The notes under the pieces are model-generated. The model had not been told where the DNA came from. It made no database searches and was given only the letters and a program-made list of their open reading frames with translations. Of a stretch of 26,082 nucleotides of DNA, positions 1-8,130 are shown one piece after another. Both the position numbers and the translations under genes were made by a program. The DNA comes from Planctomycetota bacterium (GTDB lineage: Bacteria; Planctomycetota; Phycisphaerae; Phycisphaerales; UBA1924): positions 1 through 26,082 of the forward strand of contig JAEYTB010000157.1 in assembly GCA_023434205.1 (NCBI GenBank). Reading direction: 5' to 3'. The first letter of the stretch is position 1. Each line of letters begins with the position of its first letter.

Positions 1-48
1 CCACCCCCCCAACTATTCCCGGGGGGGGGCCCCCCCCCCCCCCCCCCC
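1..48. other. Homopolymer-rich window edge, probable contig-end artefact
   Basis: The first 48 bases include 9 consecutive G (21-29) followed directly by 19 consecutive C (30-48). Nothing else in the window resembles this. The reading frame of the adjoining RdgB gene stays open through it but encodes Pro/Gly strings where the family has a conserved core, so the bases probably do not represent the true genomic sequence. Confidence 0.7.
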
Positions 49-285
49 GCTCCTCGGGTCATTGCCCTCACCCGCGGCACCTTCGAGGGCCGCATCGGCA
101 TCCCACCCCACGTCCCCCGCGGCAGCCACGGCTTCGGCTACGACCCCCTCTTCCTCGTCGCCCCCGGCTTCACCCGCACCTCCGCCGAGCTCCCCAAAGA
201 CCAGAAGAACGCCCTCTCCCACCGCGGCCACGCCGCCCGGGCCATGGCCCGCGAGATTGCCCAGCTTCTCGCCCCCCGGACGTAG
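1..285 (+). CDS. rdgB: RdgB/HAM1 non-canonical purine NTP pyrophosphatase, 3' fragment
   Basis: This is the C-terminal part of an ITPase-family enzyme, which hydrolyses dITP, dXTP and XTP to monophosphates so that deaminated purines stay out of nucleic acids. From about position 58 the frame reads VIALTRGTFEGRIGIP, then GSHGFGYDPLF and later LSHRGHAARAMA. GFGYDPLF and SHRG are hallmark family motifs that contribute to substrate and metal binding. The stop TAG is at 283-285. The gene is truncated at the window edge, and codons before about position 52 fall in the homopolymer stretch, so only about 75 residues are believable. Family members are usually near 200 residues. It lies about 100 bp upstream of mutS on the same strand, so both neighbours protect genome fidelity; co-transcription is possible but not shown. 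Confidence 0.85.
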   Translation, partial: PPPQLFPGGGPPPPPPAPRVIALTRGTFEGRIGIPPHVPRGSHGFGYDPLFLVAPGFTRTSAELPKDQKNALSHRGHAARAMAREIAQLLAPRT

Positions 286-329
286 GGCCCCACGGCATCC
301 CACCCCTGTCGCTTGCTGTCATCTGCTCA

Positions 330-357
330 ATCCGCGATCCGCAATCCCAACCCGCGA
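330..357. repeat. Degenerate heptamer tandem repeat upstream of mutS
   Basis: Four successive 7-bp units of the type ATCCGCG and ATCCGCA lie in the short gap between rdgB and mutS. The third unit is ATCCCAA and the fourth (CCCGCGA) is degenerate. A second four-unit array of the same kind occurs inside mutS at 2360-2387. The pattern is read directly; its meaning is unknown. Confidence 0.5.
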
Positions 358-383
358 TTTCCGCGCGGTACCCTATCCGACCC

Positions 384-3185
384 ATGGCCGGCGACCCGCG
401 CGAAACCCCAGCGATGCAGCAGTACTACCGCTTCAAGAAGCGGCACCCCGACTGCGTGCTCCTGTTCCGCATCGGCGACTTCTACGAGCTCTTCGACGAC
501 GACGCCGTCACCGTCTCCAAAGCCATCGGGCTCACGCTCACCCAGCGCACCGAGGGCGTGCCCATGTGCGGCATGCCCTACCACCAGCTCGACACCTACC
601 TCAAGCGCCTCATCGCCCAGGGGTTCCGGGTCGCCGTGTGCGAGCAGCTCATGGAGGCCAGCCAGGCGCCCAAGGGCCTGGTCCCCCGCGCCGTCACGCG
701 CGTGCTCACCCCCGGCACGCTCGTCGATGAATCGCTGCTGGAGTCCGAGGCCCCCACCACCCTCGCGGCCATCGTCTTCACCGGCGAGGGCGACGATTCC
801 CCCGCTTCGCTCGCCGTGGTCGAGGTCGCCACCGGCCTGTTCACGCTGATCGACTGCAAAGGTTCAGCGACGGGCGACACCATCGCCGACGAGCTCGCCC
901 GTCGCGGCGTGCGCGAGCTGCTCTACGCCGCCGCGGACCTGAAGCCCGCGCCGCGTGTCAAGAAGGTCCTCGACCGCCTCGGCCTCTCCGGCACCCCGCG
1001 CGCAAGCTGGCAGTTCCGCGTGAGTGAGGCGCTCGAAGCCCTCACGAGCCACTTCCAGGTCACCACCCTCGCCGGCTTCGGCCTGCGCGAGGATGACGCC
1101 GCGATCCCCGCCGCGGGCGCGATCATCCGCTACCTCCAGGAAACCCAGACCCTCAGCGAGGAGGACGCCAAGACCGCCGCCAGCGCGGGGCTGGCCGCCA
1201 GCCGGGCCAGCCTCAAGCACCTCCGCCCACCCCGGCGCGAGGACCCCAGCAACTTCGTCACCATCGACGCCGTCTCCCTCCGCTCCCTGGAGATCGAGCG
1301 CACCATCCGCGGCCAGACCTCCGCCTCCGCGGGCGCACTCGAGGGCTCGCTCCTGGGCGTGTTCCTTGCCGCGGTCACCGGCCCGCGCAGCGTGATCCGC
1401 ACCGCCATGGGCAAGCGCACGCTCCGCGACTGGCTCTGCCGCCCCTTGCGCGACCTCAAGGCCATCGAGGCCCGCCAGCACGCCGTCGCCACGCTCATCG
1501 ACGACCGCACCCTCGCCGCGCAGCTCGGCGAAACGCTCGACAACGTCCAGGACATCGCCCGCATCGCGGGCCGCGTCTCCCTCGGCCGCGCCACGCCCCG
1601 CGACCTGGTCGGGCTTGCACGCTCGCTCGATAAGGCCGACGCCCTGCTAGAAGCGGTCGACGGCGTCCCCTCGCTTGCCTCCATCGAATCCCGCATCCGC
1701 CAGTCGCGTGACACCATCACGCCCATCGCCTCCGCGATCCTCGCGGCGTGTGTGGAAGAGCCCCCCGCGCACCTCCGCGAGGGCGGCCTGATCCGCGATG
1801 GCTACGACGCTCAGCTCGACGAGGCCCGCCTCCTGCAGCGCGATGCGGGCTCCTGGCTCGCCGATTATCAGGGCACGCTCGTCGCCCGCCACAAGCTCCC
1901 CGGCCTCAAGGTCGGCTTCAACAAGGTCTCGGGCTACTACATCGAGCTGCCGCAGGCGCAGTCCCGCAACGCACCGCCCGAGCTGACCCGCAAGCAGACC
2001 CTCAAGAACGCCGAGCGTTACACCACCCCCGAGCTCCGCGAGTACGAGACCAAGGTCACCAGCGCCGAGGTCCGGGGCCTCGACCGCGAGCGCGACATCT
2101 TCACGAAGCTGTGCGAGCAGGCCACGACCGCCCTCCCCGCCATCTCCGTCTTCTCAGACACCGTGGCCGAGCTCGATGTGCTGCTCGGCTTCGCCGACAA
2201 GGCCCAGCGCCGCGGCTGGACAAGACCCACCATCGTCGAGCAGCCCGCTCTGCAAGTTCACGCCGGCCGCCACCCGGTGCTCGACGAGTCGCTGGGTGGC
2301 GACTTCGTCCCCAACGACATCGAGCTGGGCGACCGCAGTGCCTTCGCCTACCCCTCCGGCTCCGACCTCCGACATCCCACATCCGACATGGCTTCGCTGG
2401 CCCTTATCACCGGCCCCAACATGGCCGGCAAGAGCACCTACATCCGCCAGACCGCGCTCCTCACCCTTCTCGCCCACACCGGCAGCTTCATCCCCGCCGA
2501 CCGCGCCACCATCGGGCTCGTCGACCGCGTCTTCACCCGCATCGGCGCCGACGACGCTCTGCACGCGGGCCAGTCGACCTTCATGGTCGAGATGATCGAG
2601 ACCGCCAACATCCTCAACCACGCCACGCCGCACAGCCTCGTCGTCCTCGATGAGATCGGCCGCGGCACCAGCACCCTCGACGGCCTCAGTCTGGCGTGGG
2701 CCATCGTCGAGCACCTTGCCGGCGGCCCCCGCACCCTCTTCGCCACCCACTACCACGAACTCACCGACCTGGAAGAGCGTCTCCCCGGCCGCGTCACCAA
2801 CCTCCACGTCGCAGTCCGCGAGTGGCCCGGCGGCGATGAGCACGCGCAGATCGTCTTCCTCCACCGCATCCTCCCCGGCCGCACCGACCAGTCCTACGGC
2901 CTGCACGTCGCGCGGCTCGCGGGCATCCCCGCAACGGTCGTCTCCCGCGGCCGCGAAGTCCTCGCCTCCCTGGCCGTGCATACCGCCGGGACCGCCGCGG
3001 CGAAGCCGGACACCATGAAAGTCCCCAAGCCCCGCCCCACCGACGAGGACGGCCAGCTCCCCCTCTTCACCCAGTACGTCCAACACCCGGCGATCGATGC
3101 CCTTAAAGAGGTCAAGCTCGAGTCGCTGACGCCGATGCAGGCGTTCGACCACCTCCGCAAGCTCAAGGAACTCACGGCGGACTGA
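384..3185 (+). CDS. mutS: DNA mismatch repair protein MutS
   Basis: A full-length MutS of 933 residues, which recognises mispaired bases and small loops and uses an ABC-type ATPase to license repair. The mismatch-reading Phe-x-Glu motif is F33-Y34-E35 within FRIGDFYELF. Connector, lever and clamp regions follow. The ATPase has Walker A GPNMAGKST (677-685), Walker B with D756-E757 in VVLDEIGRGTST, and the conserved FATHYHEL. The C-terminal helical dimerisation part includes GRTDQSYGLHVARLAG. Compared with E. coli MutS there is an insertion of about 18 residues just before Walker A, encoded by a stretch containing heptamer repeats. The ATG at 384 gives the normal N-terminus, TPAMQQYYRFKK; no good Shine-Dalgarno precedes it. 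It converges with the DUF1015 gene, with 29 bp between the stops. No mutL lies in the window. Confidence 0.97.
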   Translation: MAGDPRETPAMQQYYRFKKRHPDCVLLFRIGDFYELFDDDAVTVSKAIGLTLTQRTEGVPMCGMPYHQLDTYLKRLIAQGFRVAVCEQLMEASQAPKGLVPRAVTRVLTPGTLVDESLLESEAPTTLAAIVFTGEGDDSPASLAVVEVATGLFTLIDCKGSATGDTIADELARRGVRELLYAAADLKPAPRVKKVLDRLGLSGTPRASWQFRVSEALEALTSHFQVTTLAGFGLREDDAAIPAAGAIIRYLQETQTLSEEDAKTAASAGLAASRASLKHLRPPRREDPSNFVTIDAVSLRSLEIERTIRGQTSASAGALEGSLLGVFLAAVTGPRSVIRTAMGKRTLRDWLCRPLRDLKAIEARQHAVATLIDDRTLAAQLGETLDNVQDIARIAGRVSLGRATPRDLVGLARSLDKADALLEAVDGVPSLASIESRIRQSRDTITPIASAILAACVEEPPAHLREGGLIRDGYDAQLDEARLLQRDAGSWLADYQGTLVARHKLPGLKVGFNKVSGYYIELPQAQSRNAPPELTRKQTLKNAERYTTPELREYETKVTSAEVRGLDRERDIFTKLCEQATTALPAISVFSDTVAELDVLLGFADKAQRRGWTRPTIVEQPALQVHAGRHPVLDESLGGDFVPNDIELGDRSAFAYPSGSDLRHPTSDMASLALITGPNMAGKSTYIRQTALLTLLAHTGSFIPADRATIGLVDRVFTRIGADDALHAGQSTFMVEMIETANILNHATPHSLVVLDEIGRGTSTLDGLSLAWAIVEHLAGGPRTLFATHYHELTDLEERLPGRVTNLHVAVREWPGGDEHAQIVFLHRILPGRTDQSYGLHVARLAGIPATVVSRGREVLASLAVHTAGTAAAKPDTMKVPKPRPTDEDGQLPLFTQYVQHPAIDALKEVKLESLTPMQAFDHLRKLKELTAD
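2360..2387. repeat. Degenerate heptamer repeat inside mutS
   Basis: Four consecutive 7-bp units: two CTCCGAC, then ATCCCAC, then ATCCGAC. They encode part of an extra loop (SGSDLRHPTSDM) directly before the Walker A strand of MutS. The units resemble those upstream of mutS at 330-357, including an ATCCCAx unit in third place in both. Confidence 0.6.
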
Positions 3186-3214
3186 GGTCGGCGGGGGATG
3201 GTTGGGTGCGCAAC

Positions 3215-4591
3215 CTACTCCAACGGGTTCACGAACAGCCCCGTCGCGATCTTCGGGTAGAAGAACGTGCTCTTCTGCGGCATCAGCTCGTTCGCGCGGC
3301 TGACATCCCGCACCGCCGTCAGGGGCGTCGGCCGGACGATCACCGCGAGCTGCGCCACGAACGCCTTCCCGCCCCCTGCCCCCGTCTCGCTCCCCGAGCA
3401 GATCTCCTGGACCTCCCGGATTGTGTGCGGGAACGCCCACTTCACCGGCTGCCCACCATTGAGCACCGGCTCGGCGATCTGGTTCACCAGCACGTACTGG
3501 ATCACCGCGACATCGAGCTGCCGCCACGCCTTGGGCTTGGCCGGGAACTTCTCCACCAGGGGGTCCGCGCTGGCCAACGTCGCGACGAACGTCCGTCCGC
3601 TCGCGGCGTCGTACAGCCCGAGCACATTCCGCCCGCCGGCCCCTTCCGCGGCCGCCTGCATCGCCGCCTCCAGGCGCGACAGGTCATCGCCGGCGGGGGT
3701 GATGGTCATGTGCTTGCCCGCGGCCTCGACGAACTTGTCGATCGAGTAGTCCTTCATCCCGCCCAGCACCCGGTGCGTGGGCCAGATGATCAGGCCGGGG
3801 TCGTTCATCCCCACCATGACCATCATGCACCGCCGCGCGGGGTGATCCGCCGGAATCGGCTTGCCGCCCTCGGCCTCCAGGTGCTTGATGTAGTTGAGCG
3901 CCGTGTTGTACCTGTGGTGCCCATCCGCGATGAACACATCCTCGCCCGCCAGCGCCTGCTGGTACGCGCGGATGGTCTGCTCATCCGTGATCGTCCACAC
4001 CTCGTGCTTCACGCCGTCGCCCATGTCGGCGGTGATGTCCGGCGCGCCCTTGGCCATCACGCTCTGGAGCAGCTTCGTTGCGTACCCCTTCTCATCCGCG
4101 TGCAGCCCGAAGATCGGCGACATCTGGCTCCTGGTCGCCTTCATCAGCGCCATGCGGTCCTCCTTCGGACCGCTGAACGTCTCCTCGTGCGGCAGAATCC
4201 CGCCGCCCTCCCGCGGCCCGAACGGAACCGCCTCCACGCAGCACGCCATCCCGCTCCGCTGGCTCACCTTCCCGTCCGGTGTGCGGGTCGTCTGCCGGTA
4301 GGCGAACATCGCGGGCTTCTCGCCGCGCTTAAGCGTCCCGTCCGCGAGCCACGCGTGGTACATCTCCGCCGCGTTGGCGTAGGCCTCCGGCGGCCCCAGC
4401 TCCTTGGCCGGGGTGTGCGGCAGGTCGATCGCGACGATGTTCTTCCCGTTCCTCGCCAGCATCCGACCCTTCGCCGACGCGTCCAGCACGTCATAGGGCG
4501 GGGCCACCAGGGCGGACAGGTCGGGGCGGGCGGCGTACTGCACGGCACGGAAGGGGTAGACCAATGGCATAGGTGCCAAGCGTACGGTCAT
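3215..4591 (-). CDS. DUF1015 family protein
   Basis: Conserved bacterial/archaeal family of unknown biochemical role (COG4198-like). The N-terminus reads YPFRAVQYAARPDLSALVAP followed by PYDV, the family signature. The mid-protein has VFIADGHHRYNTALNY, whose DGHHRY motif is the other strongly conserved block and suggests a catalytic or ligand-binding site. At about 458 residues the length is normal. I chose the ATG at 4591 (MTVRLAPMPLV) because a G-rich Shine-Dalgarno-like stretch lies just upstream; a TTG at 4609 or an ATG at 4570 are alternatives. It has no signal peptide and is probably cytoplasmic. It is convergent with mutS and divergent from the protease gene, so it appears to be a single-gene unit. 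The family assignment is firm; the function is not known to me. Confidence 0.88.
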   Translation of the reverse strand: MTVRLAPMPLVYPFRAVQYAARPDLSALVAPPYDVLDASAKGRMLARNGKNIVAIDLPHTPAKELGPPEAYANAAEMYHAWLADGTLKRGEKPAMFAYRQTTRTPDGKVSQRSGMACCVEAVPFGPREGGGILPHEETFSGPKEDRMALMKATRSQMSPIFGLHADEKGYATKLLQSVMAKGAPDITADMGDGVKHEVWTITDEQTIRAYQQALAGEDVFIADGHHRYNTALNYIKHLEAEGGKPIPADHPARRCMMVMVGMNDPGLIIWPTHRVLGGMKDYSIDKFVEAAGKHMTITPAGDDLSRLEAAMQAAAEGAGGRNVLGLYDAASGRTFVATLASADPLVEKFPAKPKAWRQLDVAVIQYVLVNQIAEPVLNGGQPVKWAFPHTIREVQEICSGSETGAGGGKAFVAQLAVIVRPTPLTAVRDVSRANELMPQKSTFFYPKIATGLFVNPLE

Positions 4592-4698
4592 CCACCCCCC
4601 CGCTTCCAACCGCCCGCCCGGGCAGCCCGCCCCTCAATGGGTGAACCCGGAGGGCCCTAAGGCGTCGAACCTACTATCAGCCCGTCAGGGGTGTACAC

Positions 4699-4705
4699 AG
4701 GAGGT
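4699..4705 (+). promoter_or_regulatory. Strong Shine-Dalgarno for the S41 protease GTG start
   Basis: AGGAGGT ends 5 nt before the GTG at 4711. It is one of the best ribosome binding sites in the window and fixes the non-ATG start of the protease gene. Confidence 0.85.
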
Positions 4706-4710
4706 CGTGC

Positions 4711-6393
4711 GTGGCTCAGCGACGGATCGTCTTCGAATCAGCCCTCGTCGTTATCCTCGGCGGCGCCGTCCTTGGCTCCACCCTCGCCATCTCCCAGCGC
4801 AACAGCGACTACGCCTTTTTCGATGAGCTGATCGAGGTCAAGCAGCTCATCTCCAGCCGCTATGTCGAGTCCCCCGATGAGCAGGCCCTCCGCGAGGGCG
4901 CGATCAAGGGCATGGTCGAGGCCCTTAACGACCCCTACACCCAGTACGTCCCCCCCTCCGACCGTTCCTCCTTCAACAAGGACCTCACCGGCGAGTACGT
5001 CGGCATCGGCGCCACCGTCAACGGGCAGGACGGTTGGCTCACGATTGTCTCCCCGCTCGAAGACTCCCCCGCCTTCCGCGCCGGCCTCATGCCCCAGGAC
5101 CGCATCGTCGCCATCGACGGCAAGACCACCGAAAACGTCCCCGTCGACAAGTGCGTCGACATGCTGATGGGCACCGCCGGCACCGCCGTCAAGCTCACCA
5201 TCGAGCGCCAGGGCGAACGCTTCGACATCGACATCGAACGCAACAAGATCAAGACCCGCAACGTCAAGGGCTTCCACCGCGACCCCAGCGACCCTGAGAA
5301 GTGGGTCTACCTCATCGACCCCGCCCGCAAAATCGCCTATATCCGCCTCACCCAGTTCACCCCCGGCTGCTCCGCGGAGCTCCTCACCGCCCTCAAGTCC
5401 GTCGGCGCCGACAAGGGCGAGCTCAAGGGCCTGGTCCTCGACGTCCGCGGCAACCCCGGCGGCCTCCTCAGCGAGGCCGAGGCCATCGCCGACTTCTTCC
5501 TCGACGACGGCATTATCGTCTCCACCCGTGGCCGCGCCTTCCAGGAAAAGGTCACCCGCGCTAGGACCGGCGACACCCTGCCCAACTTCCCCGTCGCACT
5601 GCTGATCAACGGCCAGAGCGCCTCCGCCAGCGAGGTCCTCGCCGGCGCGCTCACCGAGAACCACCGAGCCATCGCCGTGGGCGCCCGCAGCTTCGGCAAG
5701 GGCAGCGTCCAGGCCGTCATCGAGCTCCCCAGCGGCAAGGGAAGCGAGATCAAGCTCACCGAGCAGGGCTACTTCCTCCCCAGCGGCCGCAGCATCACCC
5801 GCAAGGACGATTCCGCGACGTGGGGTGTCGACCCCACGGAGGGCTTCTACGTCCCCATGACCGACCAGCAAGTCGCCGCGATGATCGAGGTCCGTCGGCG
5901 TGAGGAGGTCATCAGCGTCCGCAAGTCCGAGGGCAAGCCCGTCGCCCCCGCGTCGGAAGACCCCAAGGCCGCTGCGTCCCCCCAAGACTGGTCCAACCCG
6001 GAATGGATCCTCACCGAGCTCAAGGACGACCAGCTTTCCGCTGCCGTCCGAGCCGTGCAGGGCCATGTCGACCAGGGCAAGTGGGTCCCGACCGGTGAGA
6101 AGGGCATCGAGACCGGCAAGCTGTCGACCGCCGAGCTCCAGCAGCTGCGCCTCTTCCACGAACGCCTCGCCCGCGAGATCATCCGGACCGAGAAGCGCAT
6201 CCAGGCCATCGAGGACGCCGTCCCCGCGGCCAAGGACGCCCCCCGCCCTGACCTGTGGGCCGACACCATCGACCTGACCGGAGGCCTCCTCGAGATCAAG
6301 GACAAGGACGGCAAGGTCGTCACCACGCTGCAGATCACCGGGAACAACCTCGAGCGCTGGCTCCTCGACGCCGACGTCAAGAAGCAGGACTGA
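4711..6393 (+). CDS. S41 carboxyl-terminal processing protease (CtpA/Prc type)
   Basis: A 560-residue periplasmic or membrane-anchored serine protease of the C-terminal-processing family. Residues about 5-27 form a hydrophobic signal anchor. A PDZ domain follows (about 92-180, with GIGATVNG and SPAFRAGLMPQDRIVAIDG), which in this family binds substrate C-termini. The protease core has NGQSASASEVLAGAL with predicted nucleophile Ser305 and SFGKGSVQ with general base Lys330. Their spacing of 25 residues matches E. coli Prc Ser430/Lys455. About 170 further residues follow the catalytic core, mostly helical and charged, with no domain I can name. The GTG start is set by a strong AGGAGGT. Its TGA overlaps the tsaD ATG by one base, so translation is probably coupled. 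Likely role: envelope protein processing or quality control; the substrate is unknown. Confidence 0.93.
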   Translation: MAQRRIVFESALVVILGGAVLGSTLAISQRNSDYAFFDELIEVKQLISSRYVESPDEQALREGAIKGMVEALNDPYTQYVPPSDRSSFNKDLTGEYVGIGATVNGQDGWLTIVSPLEDSPAFRAGLMPQDRIVAIDGKTTENVPVDKCVDMLMGTAGTAVKLTIERQGERFDIDIERNKIKTRNVKGFHRDPSDPEKWVYLIDPARKIAYIRLTQFTPGCSAELLTALKSVGADKGELKGLVLDVRGNPGGLLSEAEAIADFFLDDGIIVSTRGRAFQEKVTRARTGDTLPNFPVALLINGQSASASEVLAGALTENHRAIAVGARSFGKGSVQAVIELPSGKGSEIKLTEQGYFLPSGRSITRKDDSATWGVDPTEGFYVPMTDQQVAAMIEVRRREEVISVRKSEGKPVAPASEDPKAAASPQDWSNPEWILTELKDDQLSAAVRAVQGHVDQGKWVPTGEKGIETGKLSTAELQQLRLFHERLAREIIRTEKRIQAIEDAVPAAKDAPRPDLWADTIDLTGGLLEIKDKDGKVVTTLQITGNNLERWLLDADVKKQD

Positions 6394-7472
6394 TGCTGAT
6401 CCTGGGCATCGAATCTTCCTGCGACGAGACGGCGGCCTCCATCGTGCAGGACGGCACGCGTGTGCTCTCCAGCGTTGTCTCCTCCCAGTTTGACCTGCAC
6501 CAGCAGTACGCGGGCGTGGTCCCCGAACTCGCCAGCCGCGCCCACGTGGAGCGCATCGTCCCTGTCATCCGCGAAGCCCTCGCCCAGGCGGGCGTCGGCC
6601 TTGGCTGGGTGGACGCTATCGCCGTGGGCAACCGCCCTGGCCTGATCGGCTCGCTCCTCGTGGGCGTCTCGGCCGCCAAGGCCCTCGCCTGGTCGCTCGG
6701 CAAGCCGCTCATCGGCATCGACCACGTCCACGCCCACCTCTACTCGGGCATGCTCCTCGAAGAGGCCTCCCTGAAGGATGAGCACGCCCGGACCGTCACC
6801 TTCCCTGCCCTGGGCCTGGTGGTCAGCGGTGGCCACACCTCCCTCTACCGCCTCGAGTCCTGGGCCACCCTCACGCGCCTGGGCGCCACCATCGATGACG
6901 CGGTCGGCGAGGCCTTCGACAAGGCCGCCACCATCCTCGGCCTCCCGCACCCCGGCGGCCCCAACCTCGACAAGCTCGCCTCCACCCCCGGCGCCGACGA
7001 CCGCGCCTTCGACCTCCCCATCAGCCGCCTCAGCCCCGACTCCCTCGACTTCTCCTTCTCCGGCCTCAAGACCGCCGTCCTCTACGCCGCGCGGGGCGTC
7101 CCGGGACGCCACGCCGAACCCGCCGCCGCGCCGCCGCTGAGCGACCAGCGCCGCGTCGACCTCGCGGCGAGCTTCCAGAAGGCAGCCATCGACGCCGTGA
7201 TGCTCAAGCTGCGCCGTGCCATCAACCTGTTCCCTAGTCAGGACCGAGACCACCAGCGGGTCATCCTCACCGGCGGCGGCGTGACCGCGAACTCCCGCCT
7301 CCGCCGCGAACTGCAAGACTGGGCCTCGGCCCGCGGCCTGGACCTTCGCCTGCCCGCCCCGCGATTCACCGTGGACAACGCCGCGATGATCGCCGGCCTC
7401 GCCCACGAACTCCTCCGAGCCGGGCAACATTCCAACCTCGACCTCCAGGCCACCCCCACCACCGCCTGCTAG
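6393..7472 (+). CDS. tsaD: TsaD, tRNA N6-adenosine threonylcarbamoyltransferase
   Basis: TsaD transfers the threonylcarbamoyl group from threonylcarbamoyl-AMP to A37 of ANN-decoding tRNAs (t6A modification), acting with TsaB and TsaE in bacteria. The 359-residue protein starts MLILGIESSCDETAASIV, the canonical ASKHA-fold N-terminus. Iron-binding His111 and His115 sit in DHVHAHLYSG, at the same numbering as E. coli. Nucleotide-site motifs VVSGGHTSLY, GEAFDKAA, PHPGGPNLDKLA and GGGVTANSRLRREL are all present, as is FTVDNAAMIAGLA. The frame is open upstream, but the ATG at 6393 overlapping the protease stop (TGATG) gives the exact family start. The next gene begins 3 bp after the stop. Neither tsaB nor tsaE is nearby. 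Confidence 0.97.
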   Translation: MLILGIESSCDETAASIVQDGTRVLSSVVSSQFDLHQQYAGVVPELASRAHVERIVPVIREALAQAGVGLGWVDAIAVGNRPGLIGSLLVGVSAAKALAWSLGKPLIGIDHVHAHLYSGMLLEEASLKDEHARTVTFPALGLVVSGGHTSLYRLESWATLTRLGATIDDAVGEAFDKAATILGLPHPGGPNLDKLASTPGADDRAFDLPISRLSPDSLDFSFSGLKTAVLYAARGVPGRHAEPAAAPPLSDQRRVDLAASFQKAAIDAVMLKLRRAINLFPSQDRDHQRVILTGGGVTANSRLRRELQDWASARGLDLRLPAPRFTVDNAAMIAGLAHELLRAGQHSNLDLQATPTTAC

Positions 7473-7475
7473 CCC

Positions 7476-8048
7476 ATGCTTAACCCCTTCAGGCACAAGC
7501 GCACCGGCGACACCCCACCACCACCAGAGCCACTGCTCCTCCCCGCCCCCCACCCCGCATCCCTTGACGACGAGGCCCTCGCCGCGCAGTGCACTTTCTC
7601 CAAGGACAAGGCCGGCGGCCCCGGCGGCCAGCACCGCAACAAGGTCGAGTCGCGCGTCACGATCGTCCACACCCCTACCGGCATCGAAGCAATGGCCGGC
7701 GAGCGCCGCAGCGCTGTGGACAACCAGCGCGTCGCACTCTTCCGCCTCCGCCTCGCCCTCGCCCTGGGCGCTCGCACCCCGGTCCCCCCGGGTGATGCCC
7801 GCTCAGCGCTCTGGCAGTCCCGGTGCTCAAGGGGCAGGATCGTGTGCAACCCCCAGCACCACGACTACCCCACCCTCCTCGCCGAGGCTCTCGACACGAT
7901 TTGGGCCTGCGACTTGGACCTCGCCTCCGCCGCGCTCCGCCTCACCTGCTCCGCCAGCCAACTCCTCAAGCTCATCAAGGAACACCCAGCAGCGCTCGTG
8001 CTCCTCAACCAGTCCCGTGCCTCCCGCGGCCTGCACAAGCTGCACTGA
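7476..8048 (+). CDS. Release-factor-like protein with GGQ domain
   Basis: A 190-residue protein with a stand-alone class I release factor catalytic domain. The segment at 38-70 reads CTFSKDKAGGPGGQHRNKV, with GGQ at 50-52. In this superfamily GGQ promotes hydrolysis of peptidyl-tRNA on the ribosome. There is no codon-recognition domain, so it resembles rescue factors such as ArfB or mitochondrial ICT1. However, it lacks the long basic Lys/Arg tail that ArfB inserts into the mRNA channel. Instead, residues about 125-190 look helical (LLAEALDTIWACDLDLASAA and onward). The N-terminal 30 residues are Pro-rich. It is the third gene of the protease-tsaD unit, starting 3 bp after tsaD. Family membership is clear; a ribosome-rescue role is inferred and not proven. 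Confidence 0.85.
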   Translation: MLNPFRHKRTGDTPPPPEPLLLPAPHPASLDDEALAAQCTFSKDKAGGPGGQHRNKVESRVTIVHTPTGIEAMAGERRSAVDNQRVALFRLRLALALGARTPVPPGDARSALWQSRCSRGRIVCNPQHHDYPTLLAEALDTIWACDLDLASAALRLTCSASQLLKLIKEHPAALVLLNQSRASRGLHKLH

Positions 8049-8075
8049 GTCCGCCGCTTCGAAGCCAAAAACACA

Positions 8076-8101
8076 GCACCGCGCCCTTCCGAGCGCGGTG
8101 C
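8076..8101 (-). terminator. Rho-independent terminator of the PEP-CTERM gene
   Basis: A perfect 9-bp inverted repeat (GCACCGCGC with GCGCGGTGC, 8-nt loop). On the minus strand it is followed by TGTGTTTTT, the expected U-tract, and it lies about 30 nt past the PEP-CTERM stop. On the plus strand no T-run follows, so it may stop the tsaD operon only weakly. Confidence 0.8.
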
Positions 8102-8130
8102 CGAGGAGTCAGTTTAGTTCGAACGCCGGA

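Noticed and set aside
2154..3527. A 457-codon antisense frame spanning the mutS end and the DUF1015 end
   Set aside because: It overlaps two clear genes, and its composition is that of a codon-bias shadow.
5847..7670. A 607-codon antisense frame across the protease, tsaD and GGQ genes
   Set aside because: It is fully covered by three well-supported sense genes and has no recognisable domain.
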